From Paraburkholderia sprentiae WSM5005 (lineage in GTDB: Bacteria > Pseudomonadota > Gammaproteobacteria > Burkholderiales > Burkholderiaceae): a stretch of 64,000 nt of DNA. The notes beneath the pieces are model-generated. The model searched no databases and was not told where the DNA came from. It saw nothing but the letters and a program-made list of their open reading frames with translations. The stretch is taken from contig NZ_CP017563.2 in the NCBI RefSeq assembly GCF_001865575.2, forward strand, positions 186,001-250,000. The letters are read 5' to 3'. This document shows positions 7,834 to 16,751 of this stretch, one piece after another. Position 1 is the first letter of the stretch, and the number at the start of each line of letters is the position of its first letter. The position numbers and the translations under genes are program-made.

Positions 7834-9351
7834 ATGATTGCTTCCCGCCTTGTCGTCGACCGGGATTTCGTCGTCGCGGACCTTGACCGGCGCGTCTTCG
7901 GCACCTTCGTCGAACATATGGGCCGCTGCGTTTACACCGGCATTTATGAGCCGGACCATCCCGAGGCCGATTCGCGCGGCTATCGGAAAGACGTGATGGA
8001 GCTGACGCGCGAACTCGGACCGACCATCGTTCGCTATCCCGGTGGCAACTTTCTGTCCGGCTACAACTGGGAGGACGGCGTCGGTCCGAAAGAGCAGCGG
8101 CCGAAGCGCCTTGATCTCGCGTGGTATTCGGTCGAGACCAACCAGTTCGGCACCAATGAATTCATCGACTGGTGCCGCGAGCTCGACATCGAGCCAATGT
8201 ATGGCGTCAACCTCGGCACGCGCGGACCGGACGAAGCACGGCACTTCGTCGAGTATTGCAATCATCCAGGCGGCACCGCGCTGTCGGACCTGCGTCATGA
8301 GCATGGTTACGAAAAACCGCACGACATCAAGTTCTGGTGTCTTGGCAACGAGATGGACGGGCCATGGCAAATCGGCCGCAAGACCGCCGACGAATACGGC
8401 CGCGCCGCGCTCGAAACGGCCAAGCTGATGCGCGCGGTCGATCCCACCATCCAGCTCGCGGCGTGCGGGTCGTCGACCCATGAGATGGCGACTTACGGCG
8501 CTTGGGAAGACCGCGTGCTCGAACACTGCTTCGACCAGGTCGACTTTATCTCGCTGCATACGTACTTCGAAAACCGTCACGACTCGACTGCGGAGTTCTT
8601 CGGCAACATCGACGTGATGGACCTGTTCATCAAGGAGATCGTCGCCGTCGCGGACAGCGTAGCCGCGCGCAAGCATTCGACCAAACGCATCATGCTGTCG
8701 TTCGACGAATGGAACGTCTGGTACAAGGCCCGCTCGATCAACGATCTGCGCAAGCCGGGCTGGCCGAGCGCGCCGCGCCTGATCGAAGAGGTCTACAACG
8801 CCGAGGACGCGCTGGTGGTGGGCGGCGCGCTGATCACGATGATGAACAACGCCGACCGGGTGAAGACAGCCTGTCTCGCGCAACTCGTCAATGTGATCGG
8901 CCCGATCATGACCGAACCGGGCGGCGCTGCCTGGCGGCAGACGATCTTCTATCCGTTCTCGCAGGCGTCGAAGTTCGGTCATGGCCGCGTGCTCAAGCCG
9001 GTGATCGAATCGCCGACTTACGAGGCCGAGACCTTCCCCGAGATTGCCTACCTGTGCGCCGCCGTGGTCGACGACCGGGCGACCGGCACCACGGCGATCT
9101 TCGCGTTGAACCGGCACCTGACCGACGAGATGGATCTGACCATCGCGTTACGTGGACTCGGCACGGAGCGCACGCTCGATCACGCGCTCGAACTTCGCCA
9201 CGCGAACATGAAGGCGGTGAACACGCGCGAAGCCCCGTTGACGGTCGTGCCCGCAACCAACGCCAGCGTGTTGGTCGACGGAGAGACAATCACCGCGCGT
9301 CTGAAGCCTGGCTCGTGGAACGTGATCGTCACGACGGCGGCAAAGCGCTAG
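7834..9351 (+). CDS. abfA: Alpha-L-arabinofuranosidase, GH51
   Basis: The 505-residue enzyme removes terminal alpha-L-arabinofuranosyl units and belongs to glycoside hydrolase family 51. It has the (beta/alpha)8 catalytic barrel (YPGGNFLSGYNWEDG, about residues 68-82), the acid/base Glu173 in CLGNEMDG and the nucleophile Glu292 in SFDEWNVWY. A beta-sandwich follows at the C-terminus. Both spacing and length match known family members. No signal peptide is seen, so it acts in the cytoplasm on imported oligosaccharides. The ATG at 7834 is chosen because family homology begins there; upstream in-frame sequence is low-complexity. Confidence 0.94.
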   Translation: MIASRLVVDRDFVVADLDRRVFGTFVEHMGRCVYTGIYEPDHPEADSRGYRKDVMELTRELGPTIVRYPGGNFLSGYNWEDGVGPKEQRPKRLDLAWYSVETNQFGTNEFIDWCRELDIEPMYGVNLGTRGPDEARHFVEYCNHPGGTALSDLRHEHGYEKPHDIKFWCLGNEMDGPWQIGRKTADEYGRAALETAKLMRAVDPTIQLAACGSSTHEMATYGAWEDRVLEHCFDQVDFISLHTYFENRHDSTAEFFGNIDVMDLFIKEIVAVADSVAARKHSTKRIMLSFDEWNVWYKARSINDLRKPGWPSAPRLIEEVYNAEDALVVGGALITMMNNADRVKTACLAQLVNVIGPIMTEPGGAAWRQTIFYPFSQASKFGHGRVLKPVIESPTYEAETFPEIAYLCAAVVDDRATGTTAIFALNRHLTDEMDLTIALRGLGTERTLDHALELRHANMKAVNTREAPLTVVPATNASVLVDGETITARLKPGSWNVIVTTAAKR

Positions 9352-9385
9352 CTCGTTCGCGGCGGGCGTCTACGAAGGAGGGGTG

Positions 9386-10129
9386 ATGTTCGAGCGTGAG
9401 CCCGTCGTCGGTACGATGACGGCACAAGTCGCGAGAATCGTCGGCATGAGGATCGTCTCGGGCGAATTCGGCCCGGGCGATCTACTCCCTGTCGAAGGCG
9501 AATTGTGCAGCGAGTACCGCGTGAGTCGTACGACTGTCCGTGAGGCGATCAAACAGCTCACCGGCAAGCGCCTGATTGAAGTGACGCCGAAAATCGGCAC
9601 ACGTGTGTTGCCGTTCTCCGACTGGAATCTGCTCGACCGCGATGTGCTCGCATGGCGGCTCAATGCGCAGTTCGATTCGAAAATCGTCGAAGACATCTTC
9701 GAGATGCGCCTTTGCTTCGAGCCTCGCGCGAGTTTTCTGGCGGCGCGGCATGGCAGCGACGAAGACCTGCAACTGATCGAGCGCCGGTATCGCGAGTTGG
9801 CGAACGCGTATGCGTCGCCAGCGGCGAAGTCGGAGATTCGCGCGGTGGGCGAAGCGGTGCTGGAGTTTCATATGGCGATCATCGCGATGTCGCAGAACGG
9901 CATGTTCATCACGATTGGCAGCGCGATCAAGGCCGCGCTGCGAGTATCGTCCGAAATGCTTTTGCGGCAGGCGGCGCGGCCCAGCGAGGATATCGAATTG
10001 CATGACGCGGTGCGTTGCGGGATCGTATCGCGCGAACCGGAGGCCGCGTCCGCTGCGATGACGCGGCTGCTCGAGGCGTCACGCGAAAGAATGCTGAAGT
10101 ACACGATCAGGCCCAAAGATTCCCCTTGA
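9386..10129 (+). CDS. GntR-family regulator with FCD domain
   Basis: This 247-residue regulator has a winged-helix GntR domain at residues 10-75 (LPVEGELCSEYRVSRTTVRE) and an all-helical FCD ligand-binding domain after it. The domain keeps histidines typical of the metal-binding FCD pocket (FHMAIIAMSQN, LHDAV). AAGGAGG at 9375-9381 favours the ATG at 9386 over the GTG at 9383, which would sit too close. As last gene of the arabinoside operon it probably controls it, in the manner of sugar-acid regulators of this family. Its ligand is unknown. Confidence 0.88.
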   Translation: MFEREPVVGTMTAQVARIVGMRIVSGEFGPGDLLPVEGELCSEYRVSRTTVREAIKQLTGKRLIEVTPKIGTRVLPFSDWNLLDRDVLAWRLNAQFDSKIVEDIFEMRLCFEPRASFLAARHGSDEDLQLIERRYRELANAYASPAAKSEIRAVGEAVLEFHMAIIAMSQNGMFITIGSAIKAALRVSSEMLLRQAARPSEDIELHDAVRCGIVSREPEAASAAMTRLLEASRERMLKYTIRPKDSP

Positions 10130-10270
10130 GGCCACTCCGGCGATTCTCCGCGACACGCAAATGCCACAGAAGACGCAAGGGCGTGTAGATTAGGATCTTG
10201 TTGCGACCCACCACTGTGTCTTCGAACCGGTCGCCATTCGAGTCAATCCTGAAGTTGCACAGGAGCCGGC

Positions 10271-10729
10271 ATGAACACGAAGCACAGCAAGAAAGCTCAT
10301 CTCGAAGCCGCGGCGTCACATCACGAGCAGGCCGCGCGACATCACCGCGAGGCGTCGCGGCATTTCGATGACGGTCAAGACTTTGCCCACGCCGCACATC
10401 AGGCGATGATGGCCCATGGCCACACGTTGCATGCGATCGATCAGGCACACGACGCTGGCGCGCACAGCGCCAATACGCCATCAATAACGCCTTCATCGAC
10501 CGGCTCAGCCGCAAGTGCCGCGGACGTGGCAAAACATCATGCGGCGGCCGTGGAGCTGCACATGCAGGCGGCGCAGCATATGCGCCACGCCGTCAAGCTC
10601 TTCGATCAGGATCGTAGCGCGGCCTCCCACGACGCACAGCTAGCGCTCTCCCTTGCACTGCGCGCTTTGTCCCATGGCAACGAAGCAGCCAGACTATTTG
10701 TCAAGCTCGCTGCCAGCGGTGCATCGTGA
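10271..10729 (+). CDS. Histidine-rich helical protein of unknown function
   Basis: I do not recognise this 152-residue protein. It contains 21 histidines and is rich in alanine, with predicted long helices and no signal peptide or membrane segment. It appears to be an internal duplication: residues about 16-60 and about 90-140 share the pattern HHxxAxxxHxxAxxxF followed by HxxAxxA. A serine/threonine linker separates the two halves. AGGAG at 10260-10264 supports the ATG. It stands alone between the arabinoside operon and convergent metE. Metal binding is possible but only inferred. Confidence 0.75.
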   Translation: MNTKHSKKAHLEAAASHHEQAARHHREASRHFDDGQDFAHAAHQAMMAHGHTLHAIDQAHDAGAHSANTPSITPSSTGSAASAADVAKHHAAAVELHMQAAQHMRHAVKLFDQDRSAASHDAQLALSLALRALSHGNEAARLFVKLAASGAS

Positions 10730-10730
10730 G

Positions 10731-13034
10731 TTAAAGCTGGCCGAATTCAAGCTGGCGCAGGGTTTTCGCGGCCGCAACCATGTTGGTCAGCGCCGGAATC
10801 ACCTCGGACCACGCACGGGTCTTCAACCCGCAGTCCGGATTGACCCAAAGGCGCTCAGCCGGAATGCGCGTGGCTGCCTTCTTCATCAGGTTCACCATTT
10901 GTTCCGGGCTCGGGATGTTCGGCGAGTGGATGTCATACACGCCCGGACCGATCCCGTTCGGATATTTGAAGTTGTCAAACGCATCGAGCAGCTCGATATC
11001 GGAGCGCGAAGTTTCGATCGTGATCACGTCCGCATCCATGTCGGCGATCGACGCGATGATGTCGTTGAACTCGGAATAGCACATGTGCGTATGGATCTGC
11101 GTTTCGTCCCGCACGCCGTTTGCCGTGATGCGGAACGATGCCACCGCCCATTGCAGGTACTCGTTCCATTGCGCGCGACGCAGCGGCAGACCTTCGCGCA
11201 GCGCCGCTTCGTCGATCTGGATCACACGCGCGCCCGCCTTTTCGAGGTCGAGGACCTCTTCGCGGATCGCCAGGGCGAGCTGGTAGCAAGACACCGAGCG
11301 CGGCTGATCATCACGCACGAACGACCAGTTCAGCATCGTGACAGGGCCGGTTAGCATGCCTTTGATGGGCTTCGTCGTTTGCGACTGCGCGTAGCTGATC
11401 CAGTCGACGGTCATCGCCTTCGGACGGCTGATGTCGCCGAACAGGATAGGCGGCTTCACGCAACGCGAACCATACGACTGCACCCAGCCGAACTCGCTGA
11501 ACGCATAGCCGTCCAGCTGCTCGCCGAAGTATTCGACCATGTCGTTACGTTCCGCTTCGCCGTGAACGAGCACGTCGAGGCCGAGCGCTTCCTGCTCCTT
11601 CACGGCGCGCGTGATTTCCTGCTCCATCGCTGCCTTGTAGCCGGGCTGATCGAGTTCGCCTGCCTTGAACTGGCTGCGTGCGTGGCGGATTTCGCTAGTT
11701 TGTGGGAACGAGCCGATCGTCGTGGTCGGGAATGCGGGCAGATCGAGAATCGCGGATTGCTTTTCTGCGCGCTGCGGGTAGGCGCTTGCACGCTTGCCGA
11801 GCGACGCATCGATGCGCGCAATGGCTGCCTTTACGGCGGGGTTGTGCACGCGCGGCGAGGTGCGGCGGCTCTCGATGGCCTTCGCGTTAGCCGCCAGCGC
11901 GTCGGCGACGGAAGCTCGGCCATTGTTCAGCGCGCTGGCCAGCACGGTCAGTTCATCGAGCTTTTGCAGCGCGAACGCGAACCACGACTTGATTTCCGCG
12001 TCGAGTTTCTGCTCGCTATTCAGATCGACCGGGGTGTGCAGCAACGAGCACGACGGTGCAATCCACAGACGATCGCCGAGCGTGCGATGCAGCGGCTCGA
12101 GCCATTCCAGCGCTGCGGCAAGGTCGGTCTTCCAGATGTTGCGGCCATTGATCGCACCGACCGAGACGACCGACGTCGCAGGCAATTGCGCGACCGCCTT
12201 CGCGATTTCATCGCGGGCATTGATCGCGTCGATATGCAGGCCATCGACCGGCAGCTTGCACGCGAGTTCGAGATTGTGCTGCAACGGGCCGAAATAGGTG
12301 GCGAGCAGCAGCTTGACGCGCCGCTCCGACAGCGCTTCATACGCGGTACGGAACGCCTGACGCCACGTTGCGTCGAGTTCCGTCGCGAGCACCGGCTCGT
12401 CGATCTGAATCCACTCGATCCCTCGGGCCGTGAAGTAGTCGAGCAATGCGGCGTAGACGGGCAGCAGGCGCGGCAGCAGCGCGAGCTTGTCGGCGTCGTC
12501 CTTTGCCTTGCCAAGCCACAGATAGGTGAGCGGGCCGATGATGACCGGCTTCGCTTTGACGCCCAGCGTGCGGGCTTGATTGAGCTGTTCGAGCAGCCGC
12601 GACGGATCGAGCGAGAACTGCGTGTTCGCGTCGAATTCAGGGACGATATAGTGATAGTTCGTATCGAACCACTTCGTCATTTCACCGGCGGCCACACCGC
12701 CGCAACACCCGCTGTGATCCTCGGCACCTTGCGCCGAACGACCGCGCGCGACGCGGAAATAGTTGTCGAGCACATCGCCATGGAAGCCGCGCACACGCGT
12801 GGGCAGGTTGCCGAGCGTGAAGCTCATGTCCAGCACATGGTCGTAAAACGCGAAGTCGCCAACGGGTGCGAAATCCAGGCCCGCCTGGTCTTTCCAATGA
12901 CGCTCGCGAAGCTGTGCGCCGATGGCCTTCAGTTCGTCGCGCGATGACTCGTTCTTCCAGTATCTTTCGAGCGTGAATTTCAGTTCGCGGTTCGCGCCGA
13001 TGCGCGGAAAGCCCAGATTGTGCGTAGTGACCAT
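10731..13034 (-). CDS. metE: Cobalamin-independent methionine synthase MetE
   Basis: The 767-residue enzyme transfers the methyl group of methyltetrahydropteroyl-triglutamate to homocysteine, the last step of methionine synthesis, without vitamin B12. It has two linked barrels: an N-terminal half starting [14 protein letters not shown] and a C-terminal catalytic half ([10 protein letters not shown] onwards). Zinc ligands His650 and Cys652 lie in HMCYSEF, and Cys735 in NPDCGLKTR. The start at 13034 matches the usual N-terminus [11 protein letters not shown]; longer in-frame starts run into promoter DNA. A dyad at 13088-13116 upstream may bind MetR, which is encoded at 1993-2901. Confidence 0.97.
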   Translation of the reverse strand: MVTTHNLGFPRIGANRELKFTLERYWKNESSRDELKAIGAQLRERHWKDQAGLDFAPVGDFAFYDHVLDMSFTLGNLPTRVRGFHGDVLDNYFRVARGRSAQGAEDHSGCCGGVAAGEMTKWFDTNYHYIVPEFDANTQFSLDPSRLLEQLNQARTLGVKAKPVIIGPLTYLWLGKAKDDADKLALLPRLLPVYAALLDYFTARGIEWIQIDEPVLATELDATWRQAFRTAYEALSERRVKLLLATYFGPLQHNLELACKLPVDGLHIDAINARDEIAKAVAQLPATSVVSVGAINGRNIWKTDLAAALEWLEPLHRTLGDRLWIAPSCSLLHTPVDLNSEQKLDAEIKSWFAFALQKLDELTVLASALNNGRASVADALAANAKAIESRRTSPRVHNPAVKAAIARIDASLGKRASAYPQRAEKQSAILDLPAFPTTTIGSFPQTSEIRHARSQFKAGELDQPGYKAAMEQEITRAVKEQEALGLDVLVHGEAERNDMVEYFGEQLDGYAFSEFGWVQSYGSRCVKPPILFGDISRPKAMTVDWISYAQSQTTKPIKGMLTGPVTMLNWSFVRDDQPRSVSCYQLALAIREEVLDLEKAGARVIQIDEAALREGLPLRRAQWNEYLQWAVASFRITANGVRDETQIHTHMCYSEFNDIIASIADMDADVITIETSRSDIELLDAFDNFKYPNGIGPGVYDIHSPNIPSPEQMVNLMKKAATRIPAERLWVNPDCGLKTRAWSEVIPALTNMVAAAKTLRQLEFGQL

Positions 13035-13087
13035 GTTTCGTGTGTCGTCCAGAGAAAGTAACTGGAAGCGATGATAGGATTTTCCGT

Positions 13088-13116
13088 GTATGAATAAAAA
13101 TGGATTTATTTCATAC
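13088..13116 (-). promoter_or_regulatory. Candidate MetR operator in the metE promoter
   Basis: GTATGAA (13088-13094) and TTCATAC (13110-13116) form perfect 7-bp inverted arms, extended inward by imperfect TAAA/TTTA pairing. It lies 54-82 bases upstream of the metE start, where LysR-type activators normally bind. The TGAA and TTCA ends match the half-sites known for MetR, although the spacing is longer than the classical five bases. Confidence 0.45.
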
Positions 13117-13265
13117 AAGGATCAATCCTGTTCATGGAGCGTGGCGATGGCCTGACGTCGACGTCGACATCGCTCGCGCGGCGCGGGACCGGGAACGCGC
13201 GTTGCGAAGCGTTCGAGATGGCCGTGGTCAGCCACGGTCACCCGCAACCTACATAGGAGAATGTC

Positions 13266-13388
13266 ATGACTTCGGACAAGAACTCGAACCGTCAGCCGAC
13301 CAATCCGGTGCAGCCCGGCCGCGACAGCGGACAGCAGCAACAGAACCAGACGCCGCCGACGCATCAGGGCGGCCAGCGGCAGCCGTGA
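13266..13388 (+). CDS. Small disordered hydrophilic protein
   Basis: This 40-residue frame has a clear ribosome site (AGGAGA at 13255-13260) five bases before its ATG. The product is rich in glutamine, asparagine, proline and glycine with no hydrophobic core, so it is probably disordered. A hairpin CCGTGG/CCACGG (13222-13237) lies 28 bases upstream of the start. I recognise no family. It is probably expressed but the function is unknown. Confidence 0.5.
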   Translation: MTSDKNSNRQPTNPVQPGRDSGQQQQNQTPPTHQGGQRQP

Positions 13389-13453
13389 ACGCGACGAGGT
13401 GACACCCCGGTGAAATAGCGCCGCGAACGGCGGATCATGGTTACGAAAGCAAC

Positions 13454-14038
13454 GTGGAAAAACTACACACCTATCTATTCGGCGCGCACGATGCGCTTCG
13501 GCACGAACAGGCGCTGATCCGGCTCGACAAGGCCGGCTACATGGTCACGCTCGCCCGCGTCACCGTCGAAGACCTGCCGGCCTACGTGCAGGGGCGCGAG
13601 CGCCCCGGGCTGCAGAGTCTGATCCGGCGAATCGTGCCGCGCGACACACTCGTCGTGCTGGAACTGGCCGCGCTCGGTTGCAACGCGCGCGACATCCTCA
13701 CCACCGTGATGCAGTGCCGCAAGGCCGGCGTCGCGCTGCGTTGCGTCGAAGTCGGCCATACCGATCTGGCCGGCCGTCCCGAGCCCTCGGCGGTGAAGGC
13801 GCTGCGCGCGCTCGTGCGGCTCGATGCCGCGTGCCGCAGCCTGCGCAGCCGCGACAGTCTCGCGGCCGTGCGCGCGAGCGGCAGGCATACGGGCAGGCCG
13901 CCGTCGCTGTCCGAGCAGCAGCGTCAACACGTGCTGCAATCGCTCGGCGGGGGACAGTCGATCAGCGAGGTCGCGCGGCGCTTCGGCACGTCTCGCCAAA
14001 CCGTGATGCGCATTCGCGCGGACACGACCGCCGCATAG
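13454..14038 (+). CDS. Serine-recombinase-like protein lacking catalytic residues
   Basis: The 194-residue protein has the layout of a small resolvase/invertase: an N-terminal catalytic-type fold to about residue 115, a long connecting helix (LVRLDAACRSLRSRD) and a C-terminal helix-turn-helix (ISEVARRFGTSRQTVMRI, about residues 172-189) preceded by TGRPPSL, equivalent to the resolvase GRR linker. The normal active-site serine of YARVST is absent (YLFGAHDA), and the LDRLGR arginine motif is replaced by LAALGC. Catalysis is therefore very unlikely; DNA binding is still possible. GTG is the start, with only a weak GAAAG ribosome site. A perfect palindrome follows 30 bases after its stop. Confidence 0.75.
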   Translation: MEKLHTYLFGAHDALRHEQALIRLDKAGYMVTLARVTVEDLPAYVQGRERPGLQSLIRRIVPRDTLVVLELAALGCNARDILTTVMQCRKAGVALRCVEVGHTDLAGRPEPSAVKALRALVRLDAACRSLRSRDSLAAVRASGRHTGRPPSLSEQQRQHVLQSLGGGQSISEVARRFGTSRQTVMRIRADTTAA

Positions 14039-14068
14039 GTATTGGCTGCCGGTTCTCGGCGCGCGTCC

Positions 14069-14100
14069 CTCTGTCCGTAACAGTTCAGTTACGGACAGAG
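14069..14100. repeat. Perfect 13-bp inverted repeat
   Basis: CTCTGTCCGTAAC (14069-14081) and GTTACGGACAGAG (14088-14100) are exact reverse complements around the 6-base loop AGTTCA. No T-run follows, which argues against a simple intrinsic terminator. The form is like an operator for a dimeric or tetrameric regulator. It lies between the dead recombinase gene and a small gene downstream. Confidence 0.85.
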
Positions 14101-14204
14101 CGCGTGCTTTGCTTTGAAAGGTCGCATGTCTAACCTGAACTACACAACAATAGGAAGACATCAGAGATTTGAACCCGAGGCGCGGCACCCTGCCGTGTGA
14201 AGCC

Positions 14205-14462
14205 ATGAACGTAAAGCGTGTGACTGTTTATGCAAACCCGGGATCATTGCGAGTCGTCGCAGTGTGGAAAAGCCTGATCGAACATCATGCGCAGGTGTGC
14301 GGCTGGTCCGCGCACGTGAACTGCGCGGGCGGGCGGGAGTCGTTGAGCGTCGATCTGCTGGATTGCCCGCCGGATCGCCTCGCGACCATCATGGCCGCGT
14401 TGAGCGCGGGACCGATGACGGCGCTGATGAGCGACACCGAGTCGACCATCCGTTCGTCCTGA
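14205..14462 (+). CDS. Small hypothetical protein
   Basis: The frame encodes 85 residues beginning MNVKRVTVYANPGSLRVVAV. No known domain, signal peptide or membrane helix is evident. The alternating hydrophobic pattern at the N-terminus and the two cysteines in the middle suggest a small alpha/beta fold. The ATG at 14205 is favoured over the TTG at 14169. It sits after the palindrome and before the SDR gene on the same strand, 82 bases away. Confidence 0.55.
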   Translation: MNVKRVTVYANPGSLRVVAVWKSLIEHHAQVCGWSAHVNCAGGRESLSVDLLDCPPDRLATIMAALSAGPMTALMSDTESTIRSS

Positions 14463-14544
14463 ATGCGCACGACCGGTGCGCTTTTAGCGTCGTGAACGGT
14501 ATAGGGCTTGCTCGTTCGTCGGCATGTCGAAGAAGGAGAAACCT

Positions 14545-15636
14545 ATGTCCAACGATCGATCGACGAGCGCGCCGGGCCGCGAGTCGCAAGCGGACGACGA
14601 CACGCCGGCGGACCACGTGTCGCAAACGCGCCGCAAGGTAGTGCAAAGCGCGGCGGCCGGTCTGGCCGCCGTCTTCGCGGGCAATGCGCTCGCCGCCGAG
14701 CCCGGCGCGCCGGACAGCAGCGGCGGCAACGCGCCGGCCGCGCCGGACGCGAGCGCATCGCTGAGCGATCCTCGCGGCCTGTATCCGCACCCGCCGTTTC
14801 AGGATCAACAGCAGCCGTGGCCCGGCCTCGCGGGCCGCATGACACCGCGCCCCGATCATGGCGAGTCGAGCTATCGCGGTAGCGGCCTGCTCGCGGGGCG
14901 CAAGGCACTGATCAGCGGCGGCGATTCCGGCATCGGCCGCGCGGCGGCGATCGCGTTCGCGCGCGAAGGCGCGGACGTATCGATCATCTATCTGCCCGCC
15001 GAGGAGCCGGATGCGCGCGAAGTGGTGGCGCTGATTCGCGGCGCGGGCCGCAACGCGGTTGCGATACCTGGCGACATTCGCGACGAAGCGTTCTGCAAGC
15101 AGGCCGTCGATCGCGCGGCCAACAGCATGGGCGGCCTCGACATCCTCGTCAACAACGCGGCGCGGCAGCACAGCCACGATTCGATCCTCGACATCAGCAC
15201 CGAGGATTTCGACTGGACCTTGCGCACGAATCTGTATGGCATGTTCTGGATCACGAAGGCGGCGATTGTGCACATGCCGCCGGGCGCGGCGATCATCAAC
15301 ACGAGTTCGGTGAATGCCTACAATCCGTCGATCAACCTGCTCGACTATGCGATGACGAAGGCCGCGATCGCGAACTTCACGAAATCGCTTGCCAAGCAGA
15401 TGATCTCGCGCGGCATCCGCGTGAACGCGGTGGCGCCGGGTCCGTTCTGGACGCCGTTGCAGGTCAGCGGCGGGCAGACGATGAAGAACCTCGAAAAATT
15501 CGGCGGCGACACACCGATGGGACGTCCGGGTCAGCCTGCGGAAATCGCGCCGGTTTATGTGGCGCTGGCGATGTCGCGCGCGAGCTATGTGACGGGGCAG
15601 GTGTATGGCGCGACGGGCGGCGAGGGGCCGCCGTGA
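14545..15636 (+). CDS. Tat-exported SDR-family oxidoreductase
   Basis: This 363-residue protein begins with a twin-arginine signal (RR at residues 29-30, hydrophobic stretch to NALA near residue 53) followed by a proline-rich linker and a full short-chain dehydrogenase domain. The cofactor loop GGDSGIG is at 125-131, NNAA follows in the middle, and the catalytic pair is Tyr268/Lys272 (YAMTK). It resembles the YghA-like group. AAGGAG before the ATG at 14545 sets the start. The Tat signal implies folding with its nicotinamide cofactor in the cytoplasm and export to the periplasm. Substrate unknown. Confidence 0.88.
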   Translation: MSNDRSTSAPGRESQADDDTPADHVSQTRRKVVQSAAAGLAAVFAGNALAAEPGAPDSSGGNAPAAPDASASLSDPRGLYPHPPFQDQQQPWPGLAGRMTPRPDHGESSYRGSGLLAGRKALISGGDSGIGRAAAIAFAREGADVSIIYLPAEEPDAREVVALIRGAGRNAVAIPGDIRDEAFCKQAVDRAANSMGGLDILVNNAARQHSHDSILDISTEDFDWTLRTNLYGMFWITKAAIVHMPPGAAIINTSSVNAYNPSINLLDYAMTKAAIANFTKSLAKQMISRGIRVNAVAPGPFWTPLQVSGGQTMKNLEKFGGDTPMGRPGQPAEIAPVYVALAMSRASYVTGQVYGATGGEGPP

Positions 15637-15683
15637 TCGCGTGACGAGGGGCGCGGCGACGCGGGCATCGCTGCGCCTCTTGC

Positions 15684-16700
15684 TCAATGAGTGCGAGTGG
15701 ACGCGGCTTGAGCGCCGTCCATGCCCGCATGCGGCGGCGTTTGCTGACTCGCCGCGATCCGCGCGCGGAAATAGCGCGCGGTACGCAGCAGCCCTTCGTC
15801 GAGCGACGTGCCCGGCTGCCAGCCGAGCAGCGCTTTGGCCAACGAGATGTCCGGCTGCCGATGCCACGGATCGTCGGCCGGCAGCGGCCGCGTTTCGAGC
15901 GGTGACGCCGAGCCGGTCAGCGCGACGATGCGCTGCGCGATATCGCGCATCGACACCTCGTGCGGATTGCCGAGATTGACCGGGCCGCCAGGATCGTCGG
16001 CGCTGTTCATCAACAGGATGAAGGCGTCGATCATGTCGTCGACATAGCAGAACGAACGCGTCTGCGTACCGTCGCCATAGAGGGTCAGCGGTTTGCCGCG
16101 CAGCGCCTGCATCATGAAGTTCGACACCACGCGGCCATCGGCCGGATGCATGCGCGGGCCGTAAGTGTTGAAGATGCGCGCGATGCGGATCGACAGGCCA
16201 TGCTGGCGGTGATAGTCCATGAAGAGCGTTTCCGCGCAGCGCTTGCCTTCGTCGTAGCACGAGCGCGGACCGATCGGATTCACGTGGCCCCAGTAGTCTT
16301 CCTTCTGCGGATGCACGAGCGCGTCGCCATACACTTCACTGGTCGACGCCTGGAAAATCCGCGCTTTTACGCGCTTGGCGAGCCCGAGCATATTGATCGC
16401 GCCGTGCACGCTGGTCTTCGTGGTCTGCACCGGATCGTGCTGGTAGTGGATCGGCGAGGCGGGGCACGCGAGGTTATAGATCTCGTCGACTTCCACGTAC
16501 AGCGGAAAGGTCACGTCATGACGCATCAGTTCGAAGTTCGCGCAGTCGAGCAGATGCGCGATGTTGTCCTTCGTGCCGGTATAGAAGTTGTCGACACAGA
16601 GCACGTCATGTCCCTGCGCGACCAGCCGTTCGCACAGGTGCGAGCCGAGAAAACCGGCGCCGCCGGTGACCAGAATGCGCTTGCGGGTGAGTTCTTTCAT
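15684..16700 (-). CDS. uxs: UDP-glucuronate decarboxylase (UDP-xylose synthase)
   Basis: The 338-residue extended-SDR enzyme converts UDP-glucuronate to UDP-xylose. It has the NAD-binding GGAGFLG at residues 13-19, the UXS-typical [10 protein letters not shown] segment, the catalytic YDEGK with Tyr149 and Lys153, and [10 protein letters not shown]. These blocks separate it from UDP-glucose epimerases. The ATG at 16700 is chosen since the family N-terminus begins MKxxRILVTGG. It is the last gene of a minus-strand glycosyltransferase cluster and gives that cluster a pentose donor. Confidence 0.93.
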   Translation of the reverse strand: MKELTRKRILVTGGAGFLGSHLCERLVAQGHDVLCVDNFYTGTKDNIAHLLDCANFELMRHDVTFPLYVEVDEIYNLACPASPIHYQHDPVQTTKTSVHGAINMLGLAKRVKARIFQASTSEVYGDALVHPQKEDYWGHVNPIGPRSCYDEGKRCAETLFMDYHRQHGLSIRIARIFNTYGPRMHPADGRVVSNFMMQALRGKPLTLYGDGTQTRSFCYVDDMIDAFILLMNSADDPGGPVNLGNPHEVSMRDIAQRIVALTGSASPLETRPLPADDPWHRQPDISLAKALLGWQPGTSLDEGLLRTARYFRARIAASQQTPPHAGMDGAQAASTRTH

Positions 16701-16751
16701 GGTGCGTGACCCTCTGGTGGACCGGATGAACATTGAAAACGCAGCGCGGCA

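Noticed and set aside
10712..10741. GCCAGC/GCTGGC hairpin between the histidine-rich gene and metE
   Set aside because: Six-base arms with an 18-base loop and no T-run; insufficient.
13035..13265. Possible cobalamin riboswitch upstream of metE
   Set aside because: No B12-box-like sequence is visible on the minus strand; a dyad fitting MetR control is present instead.
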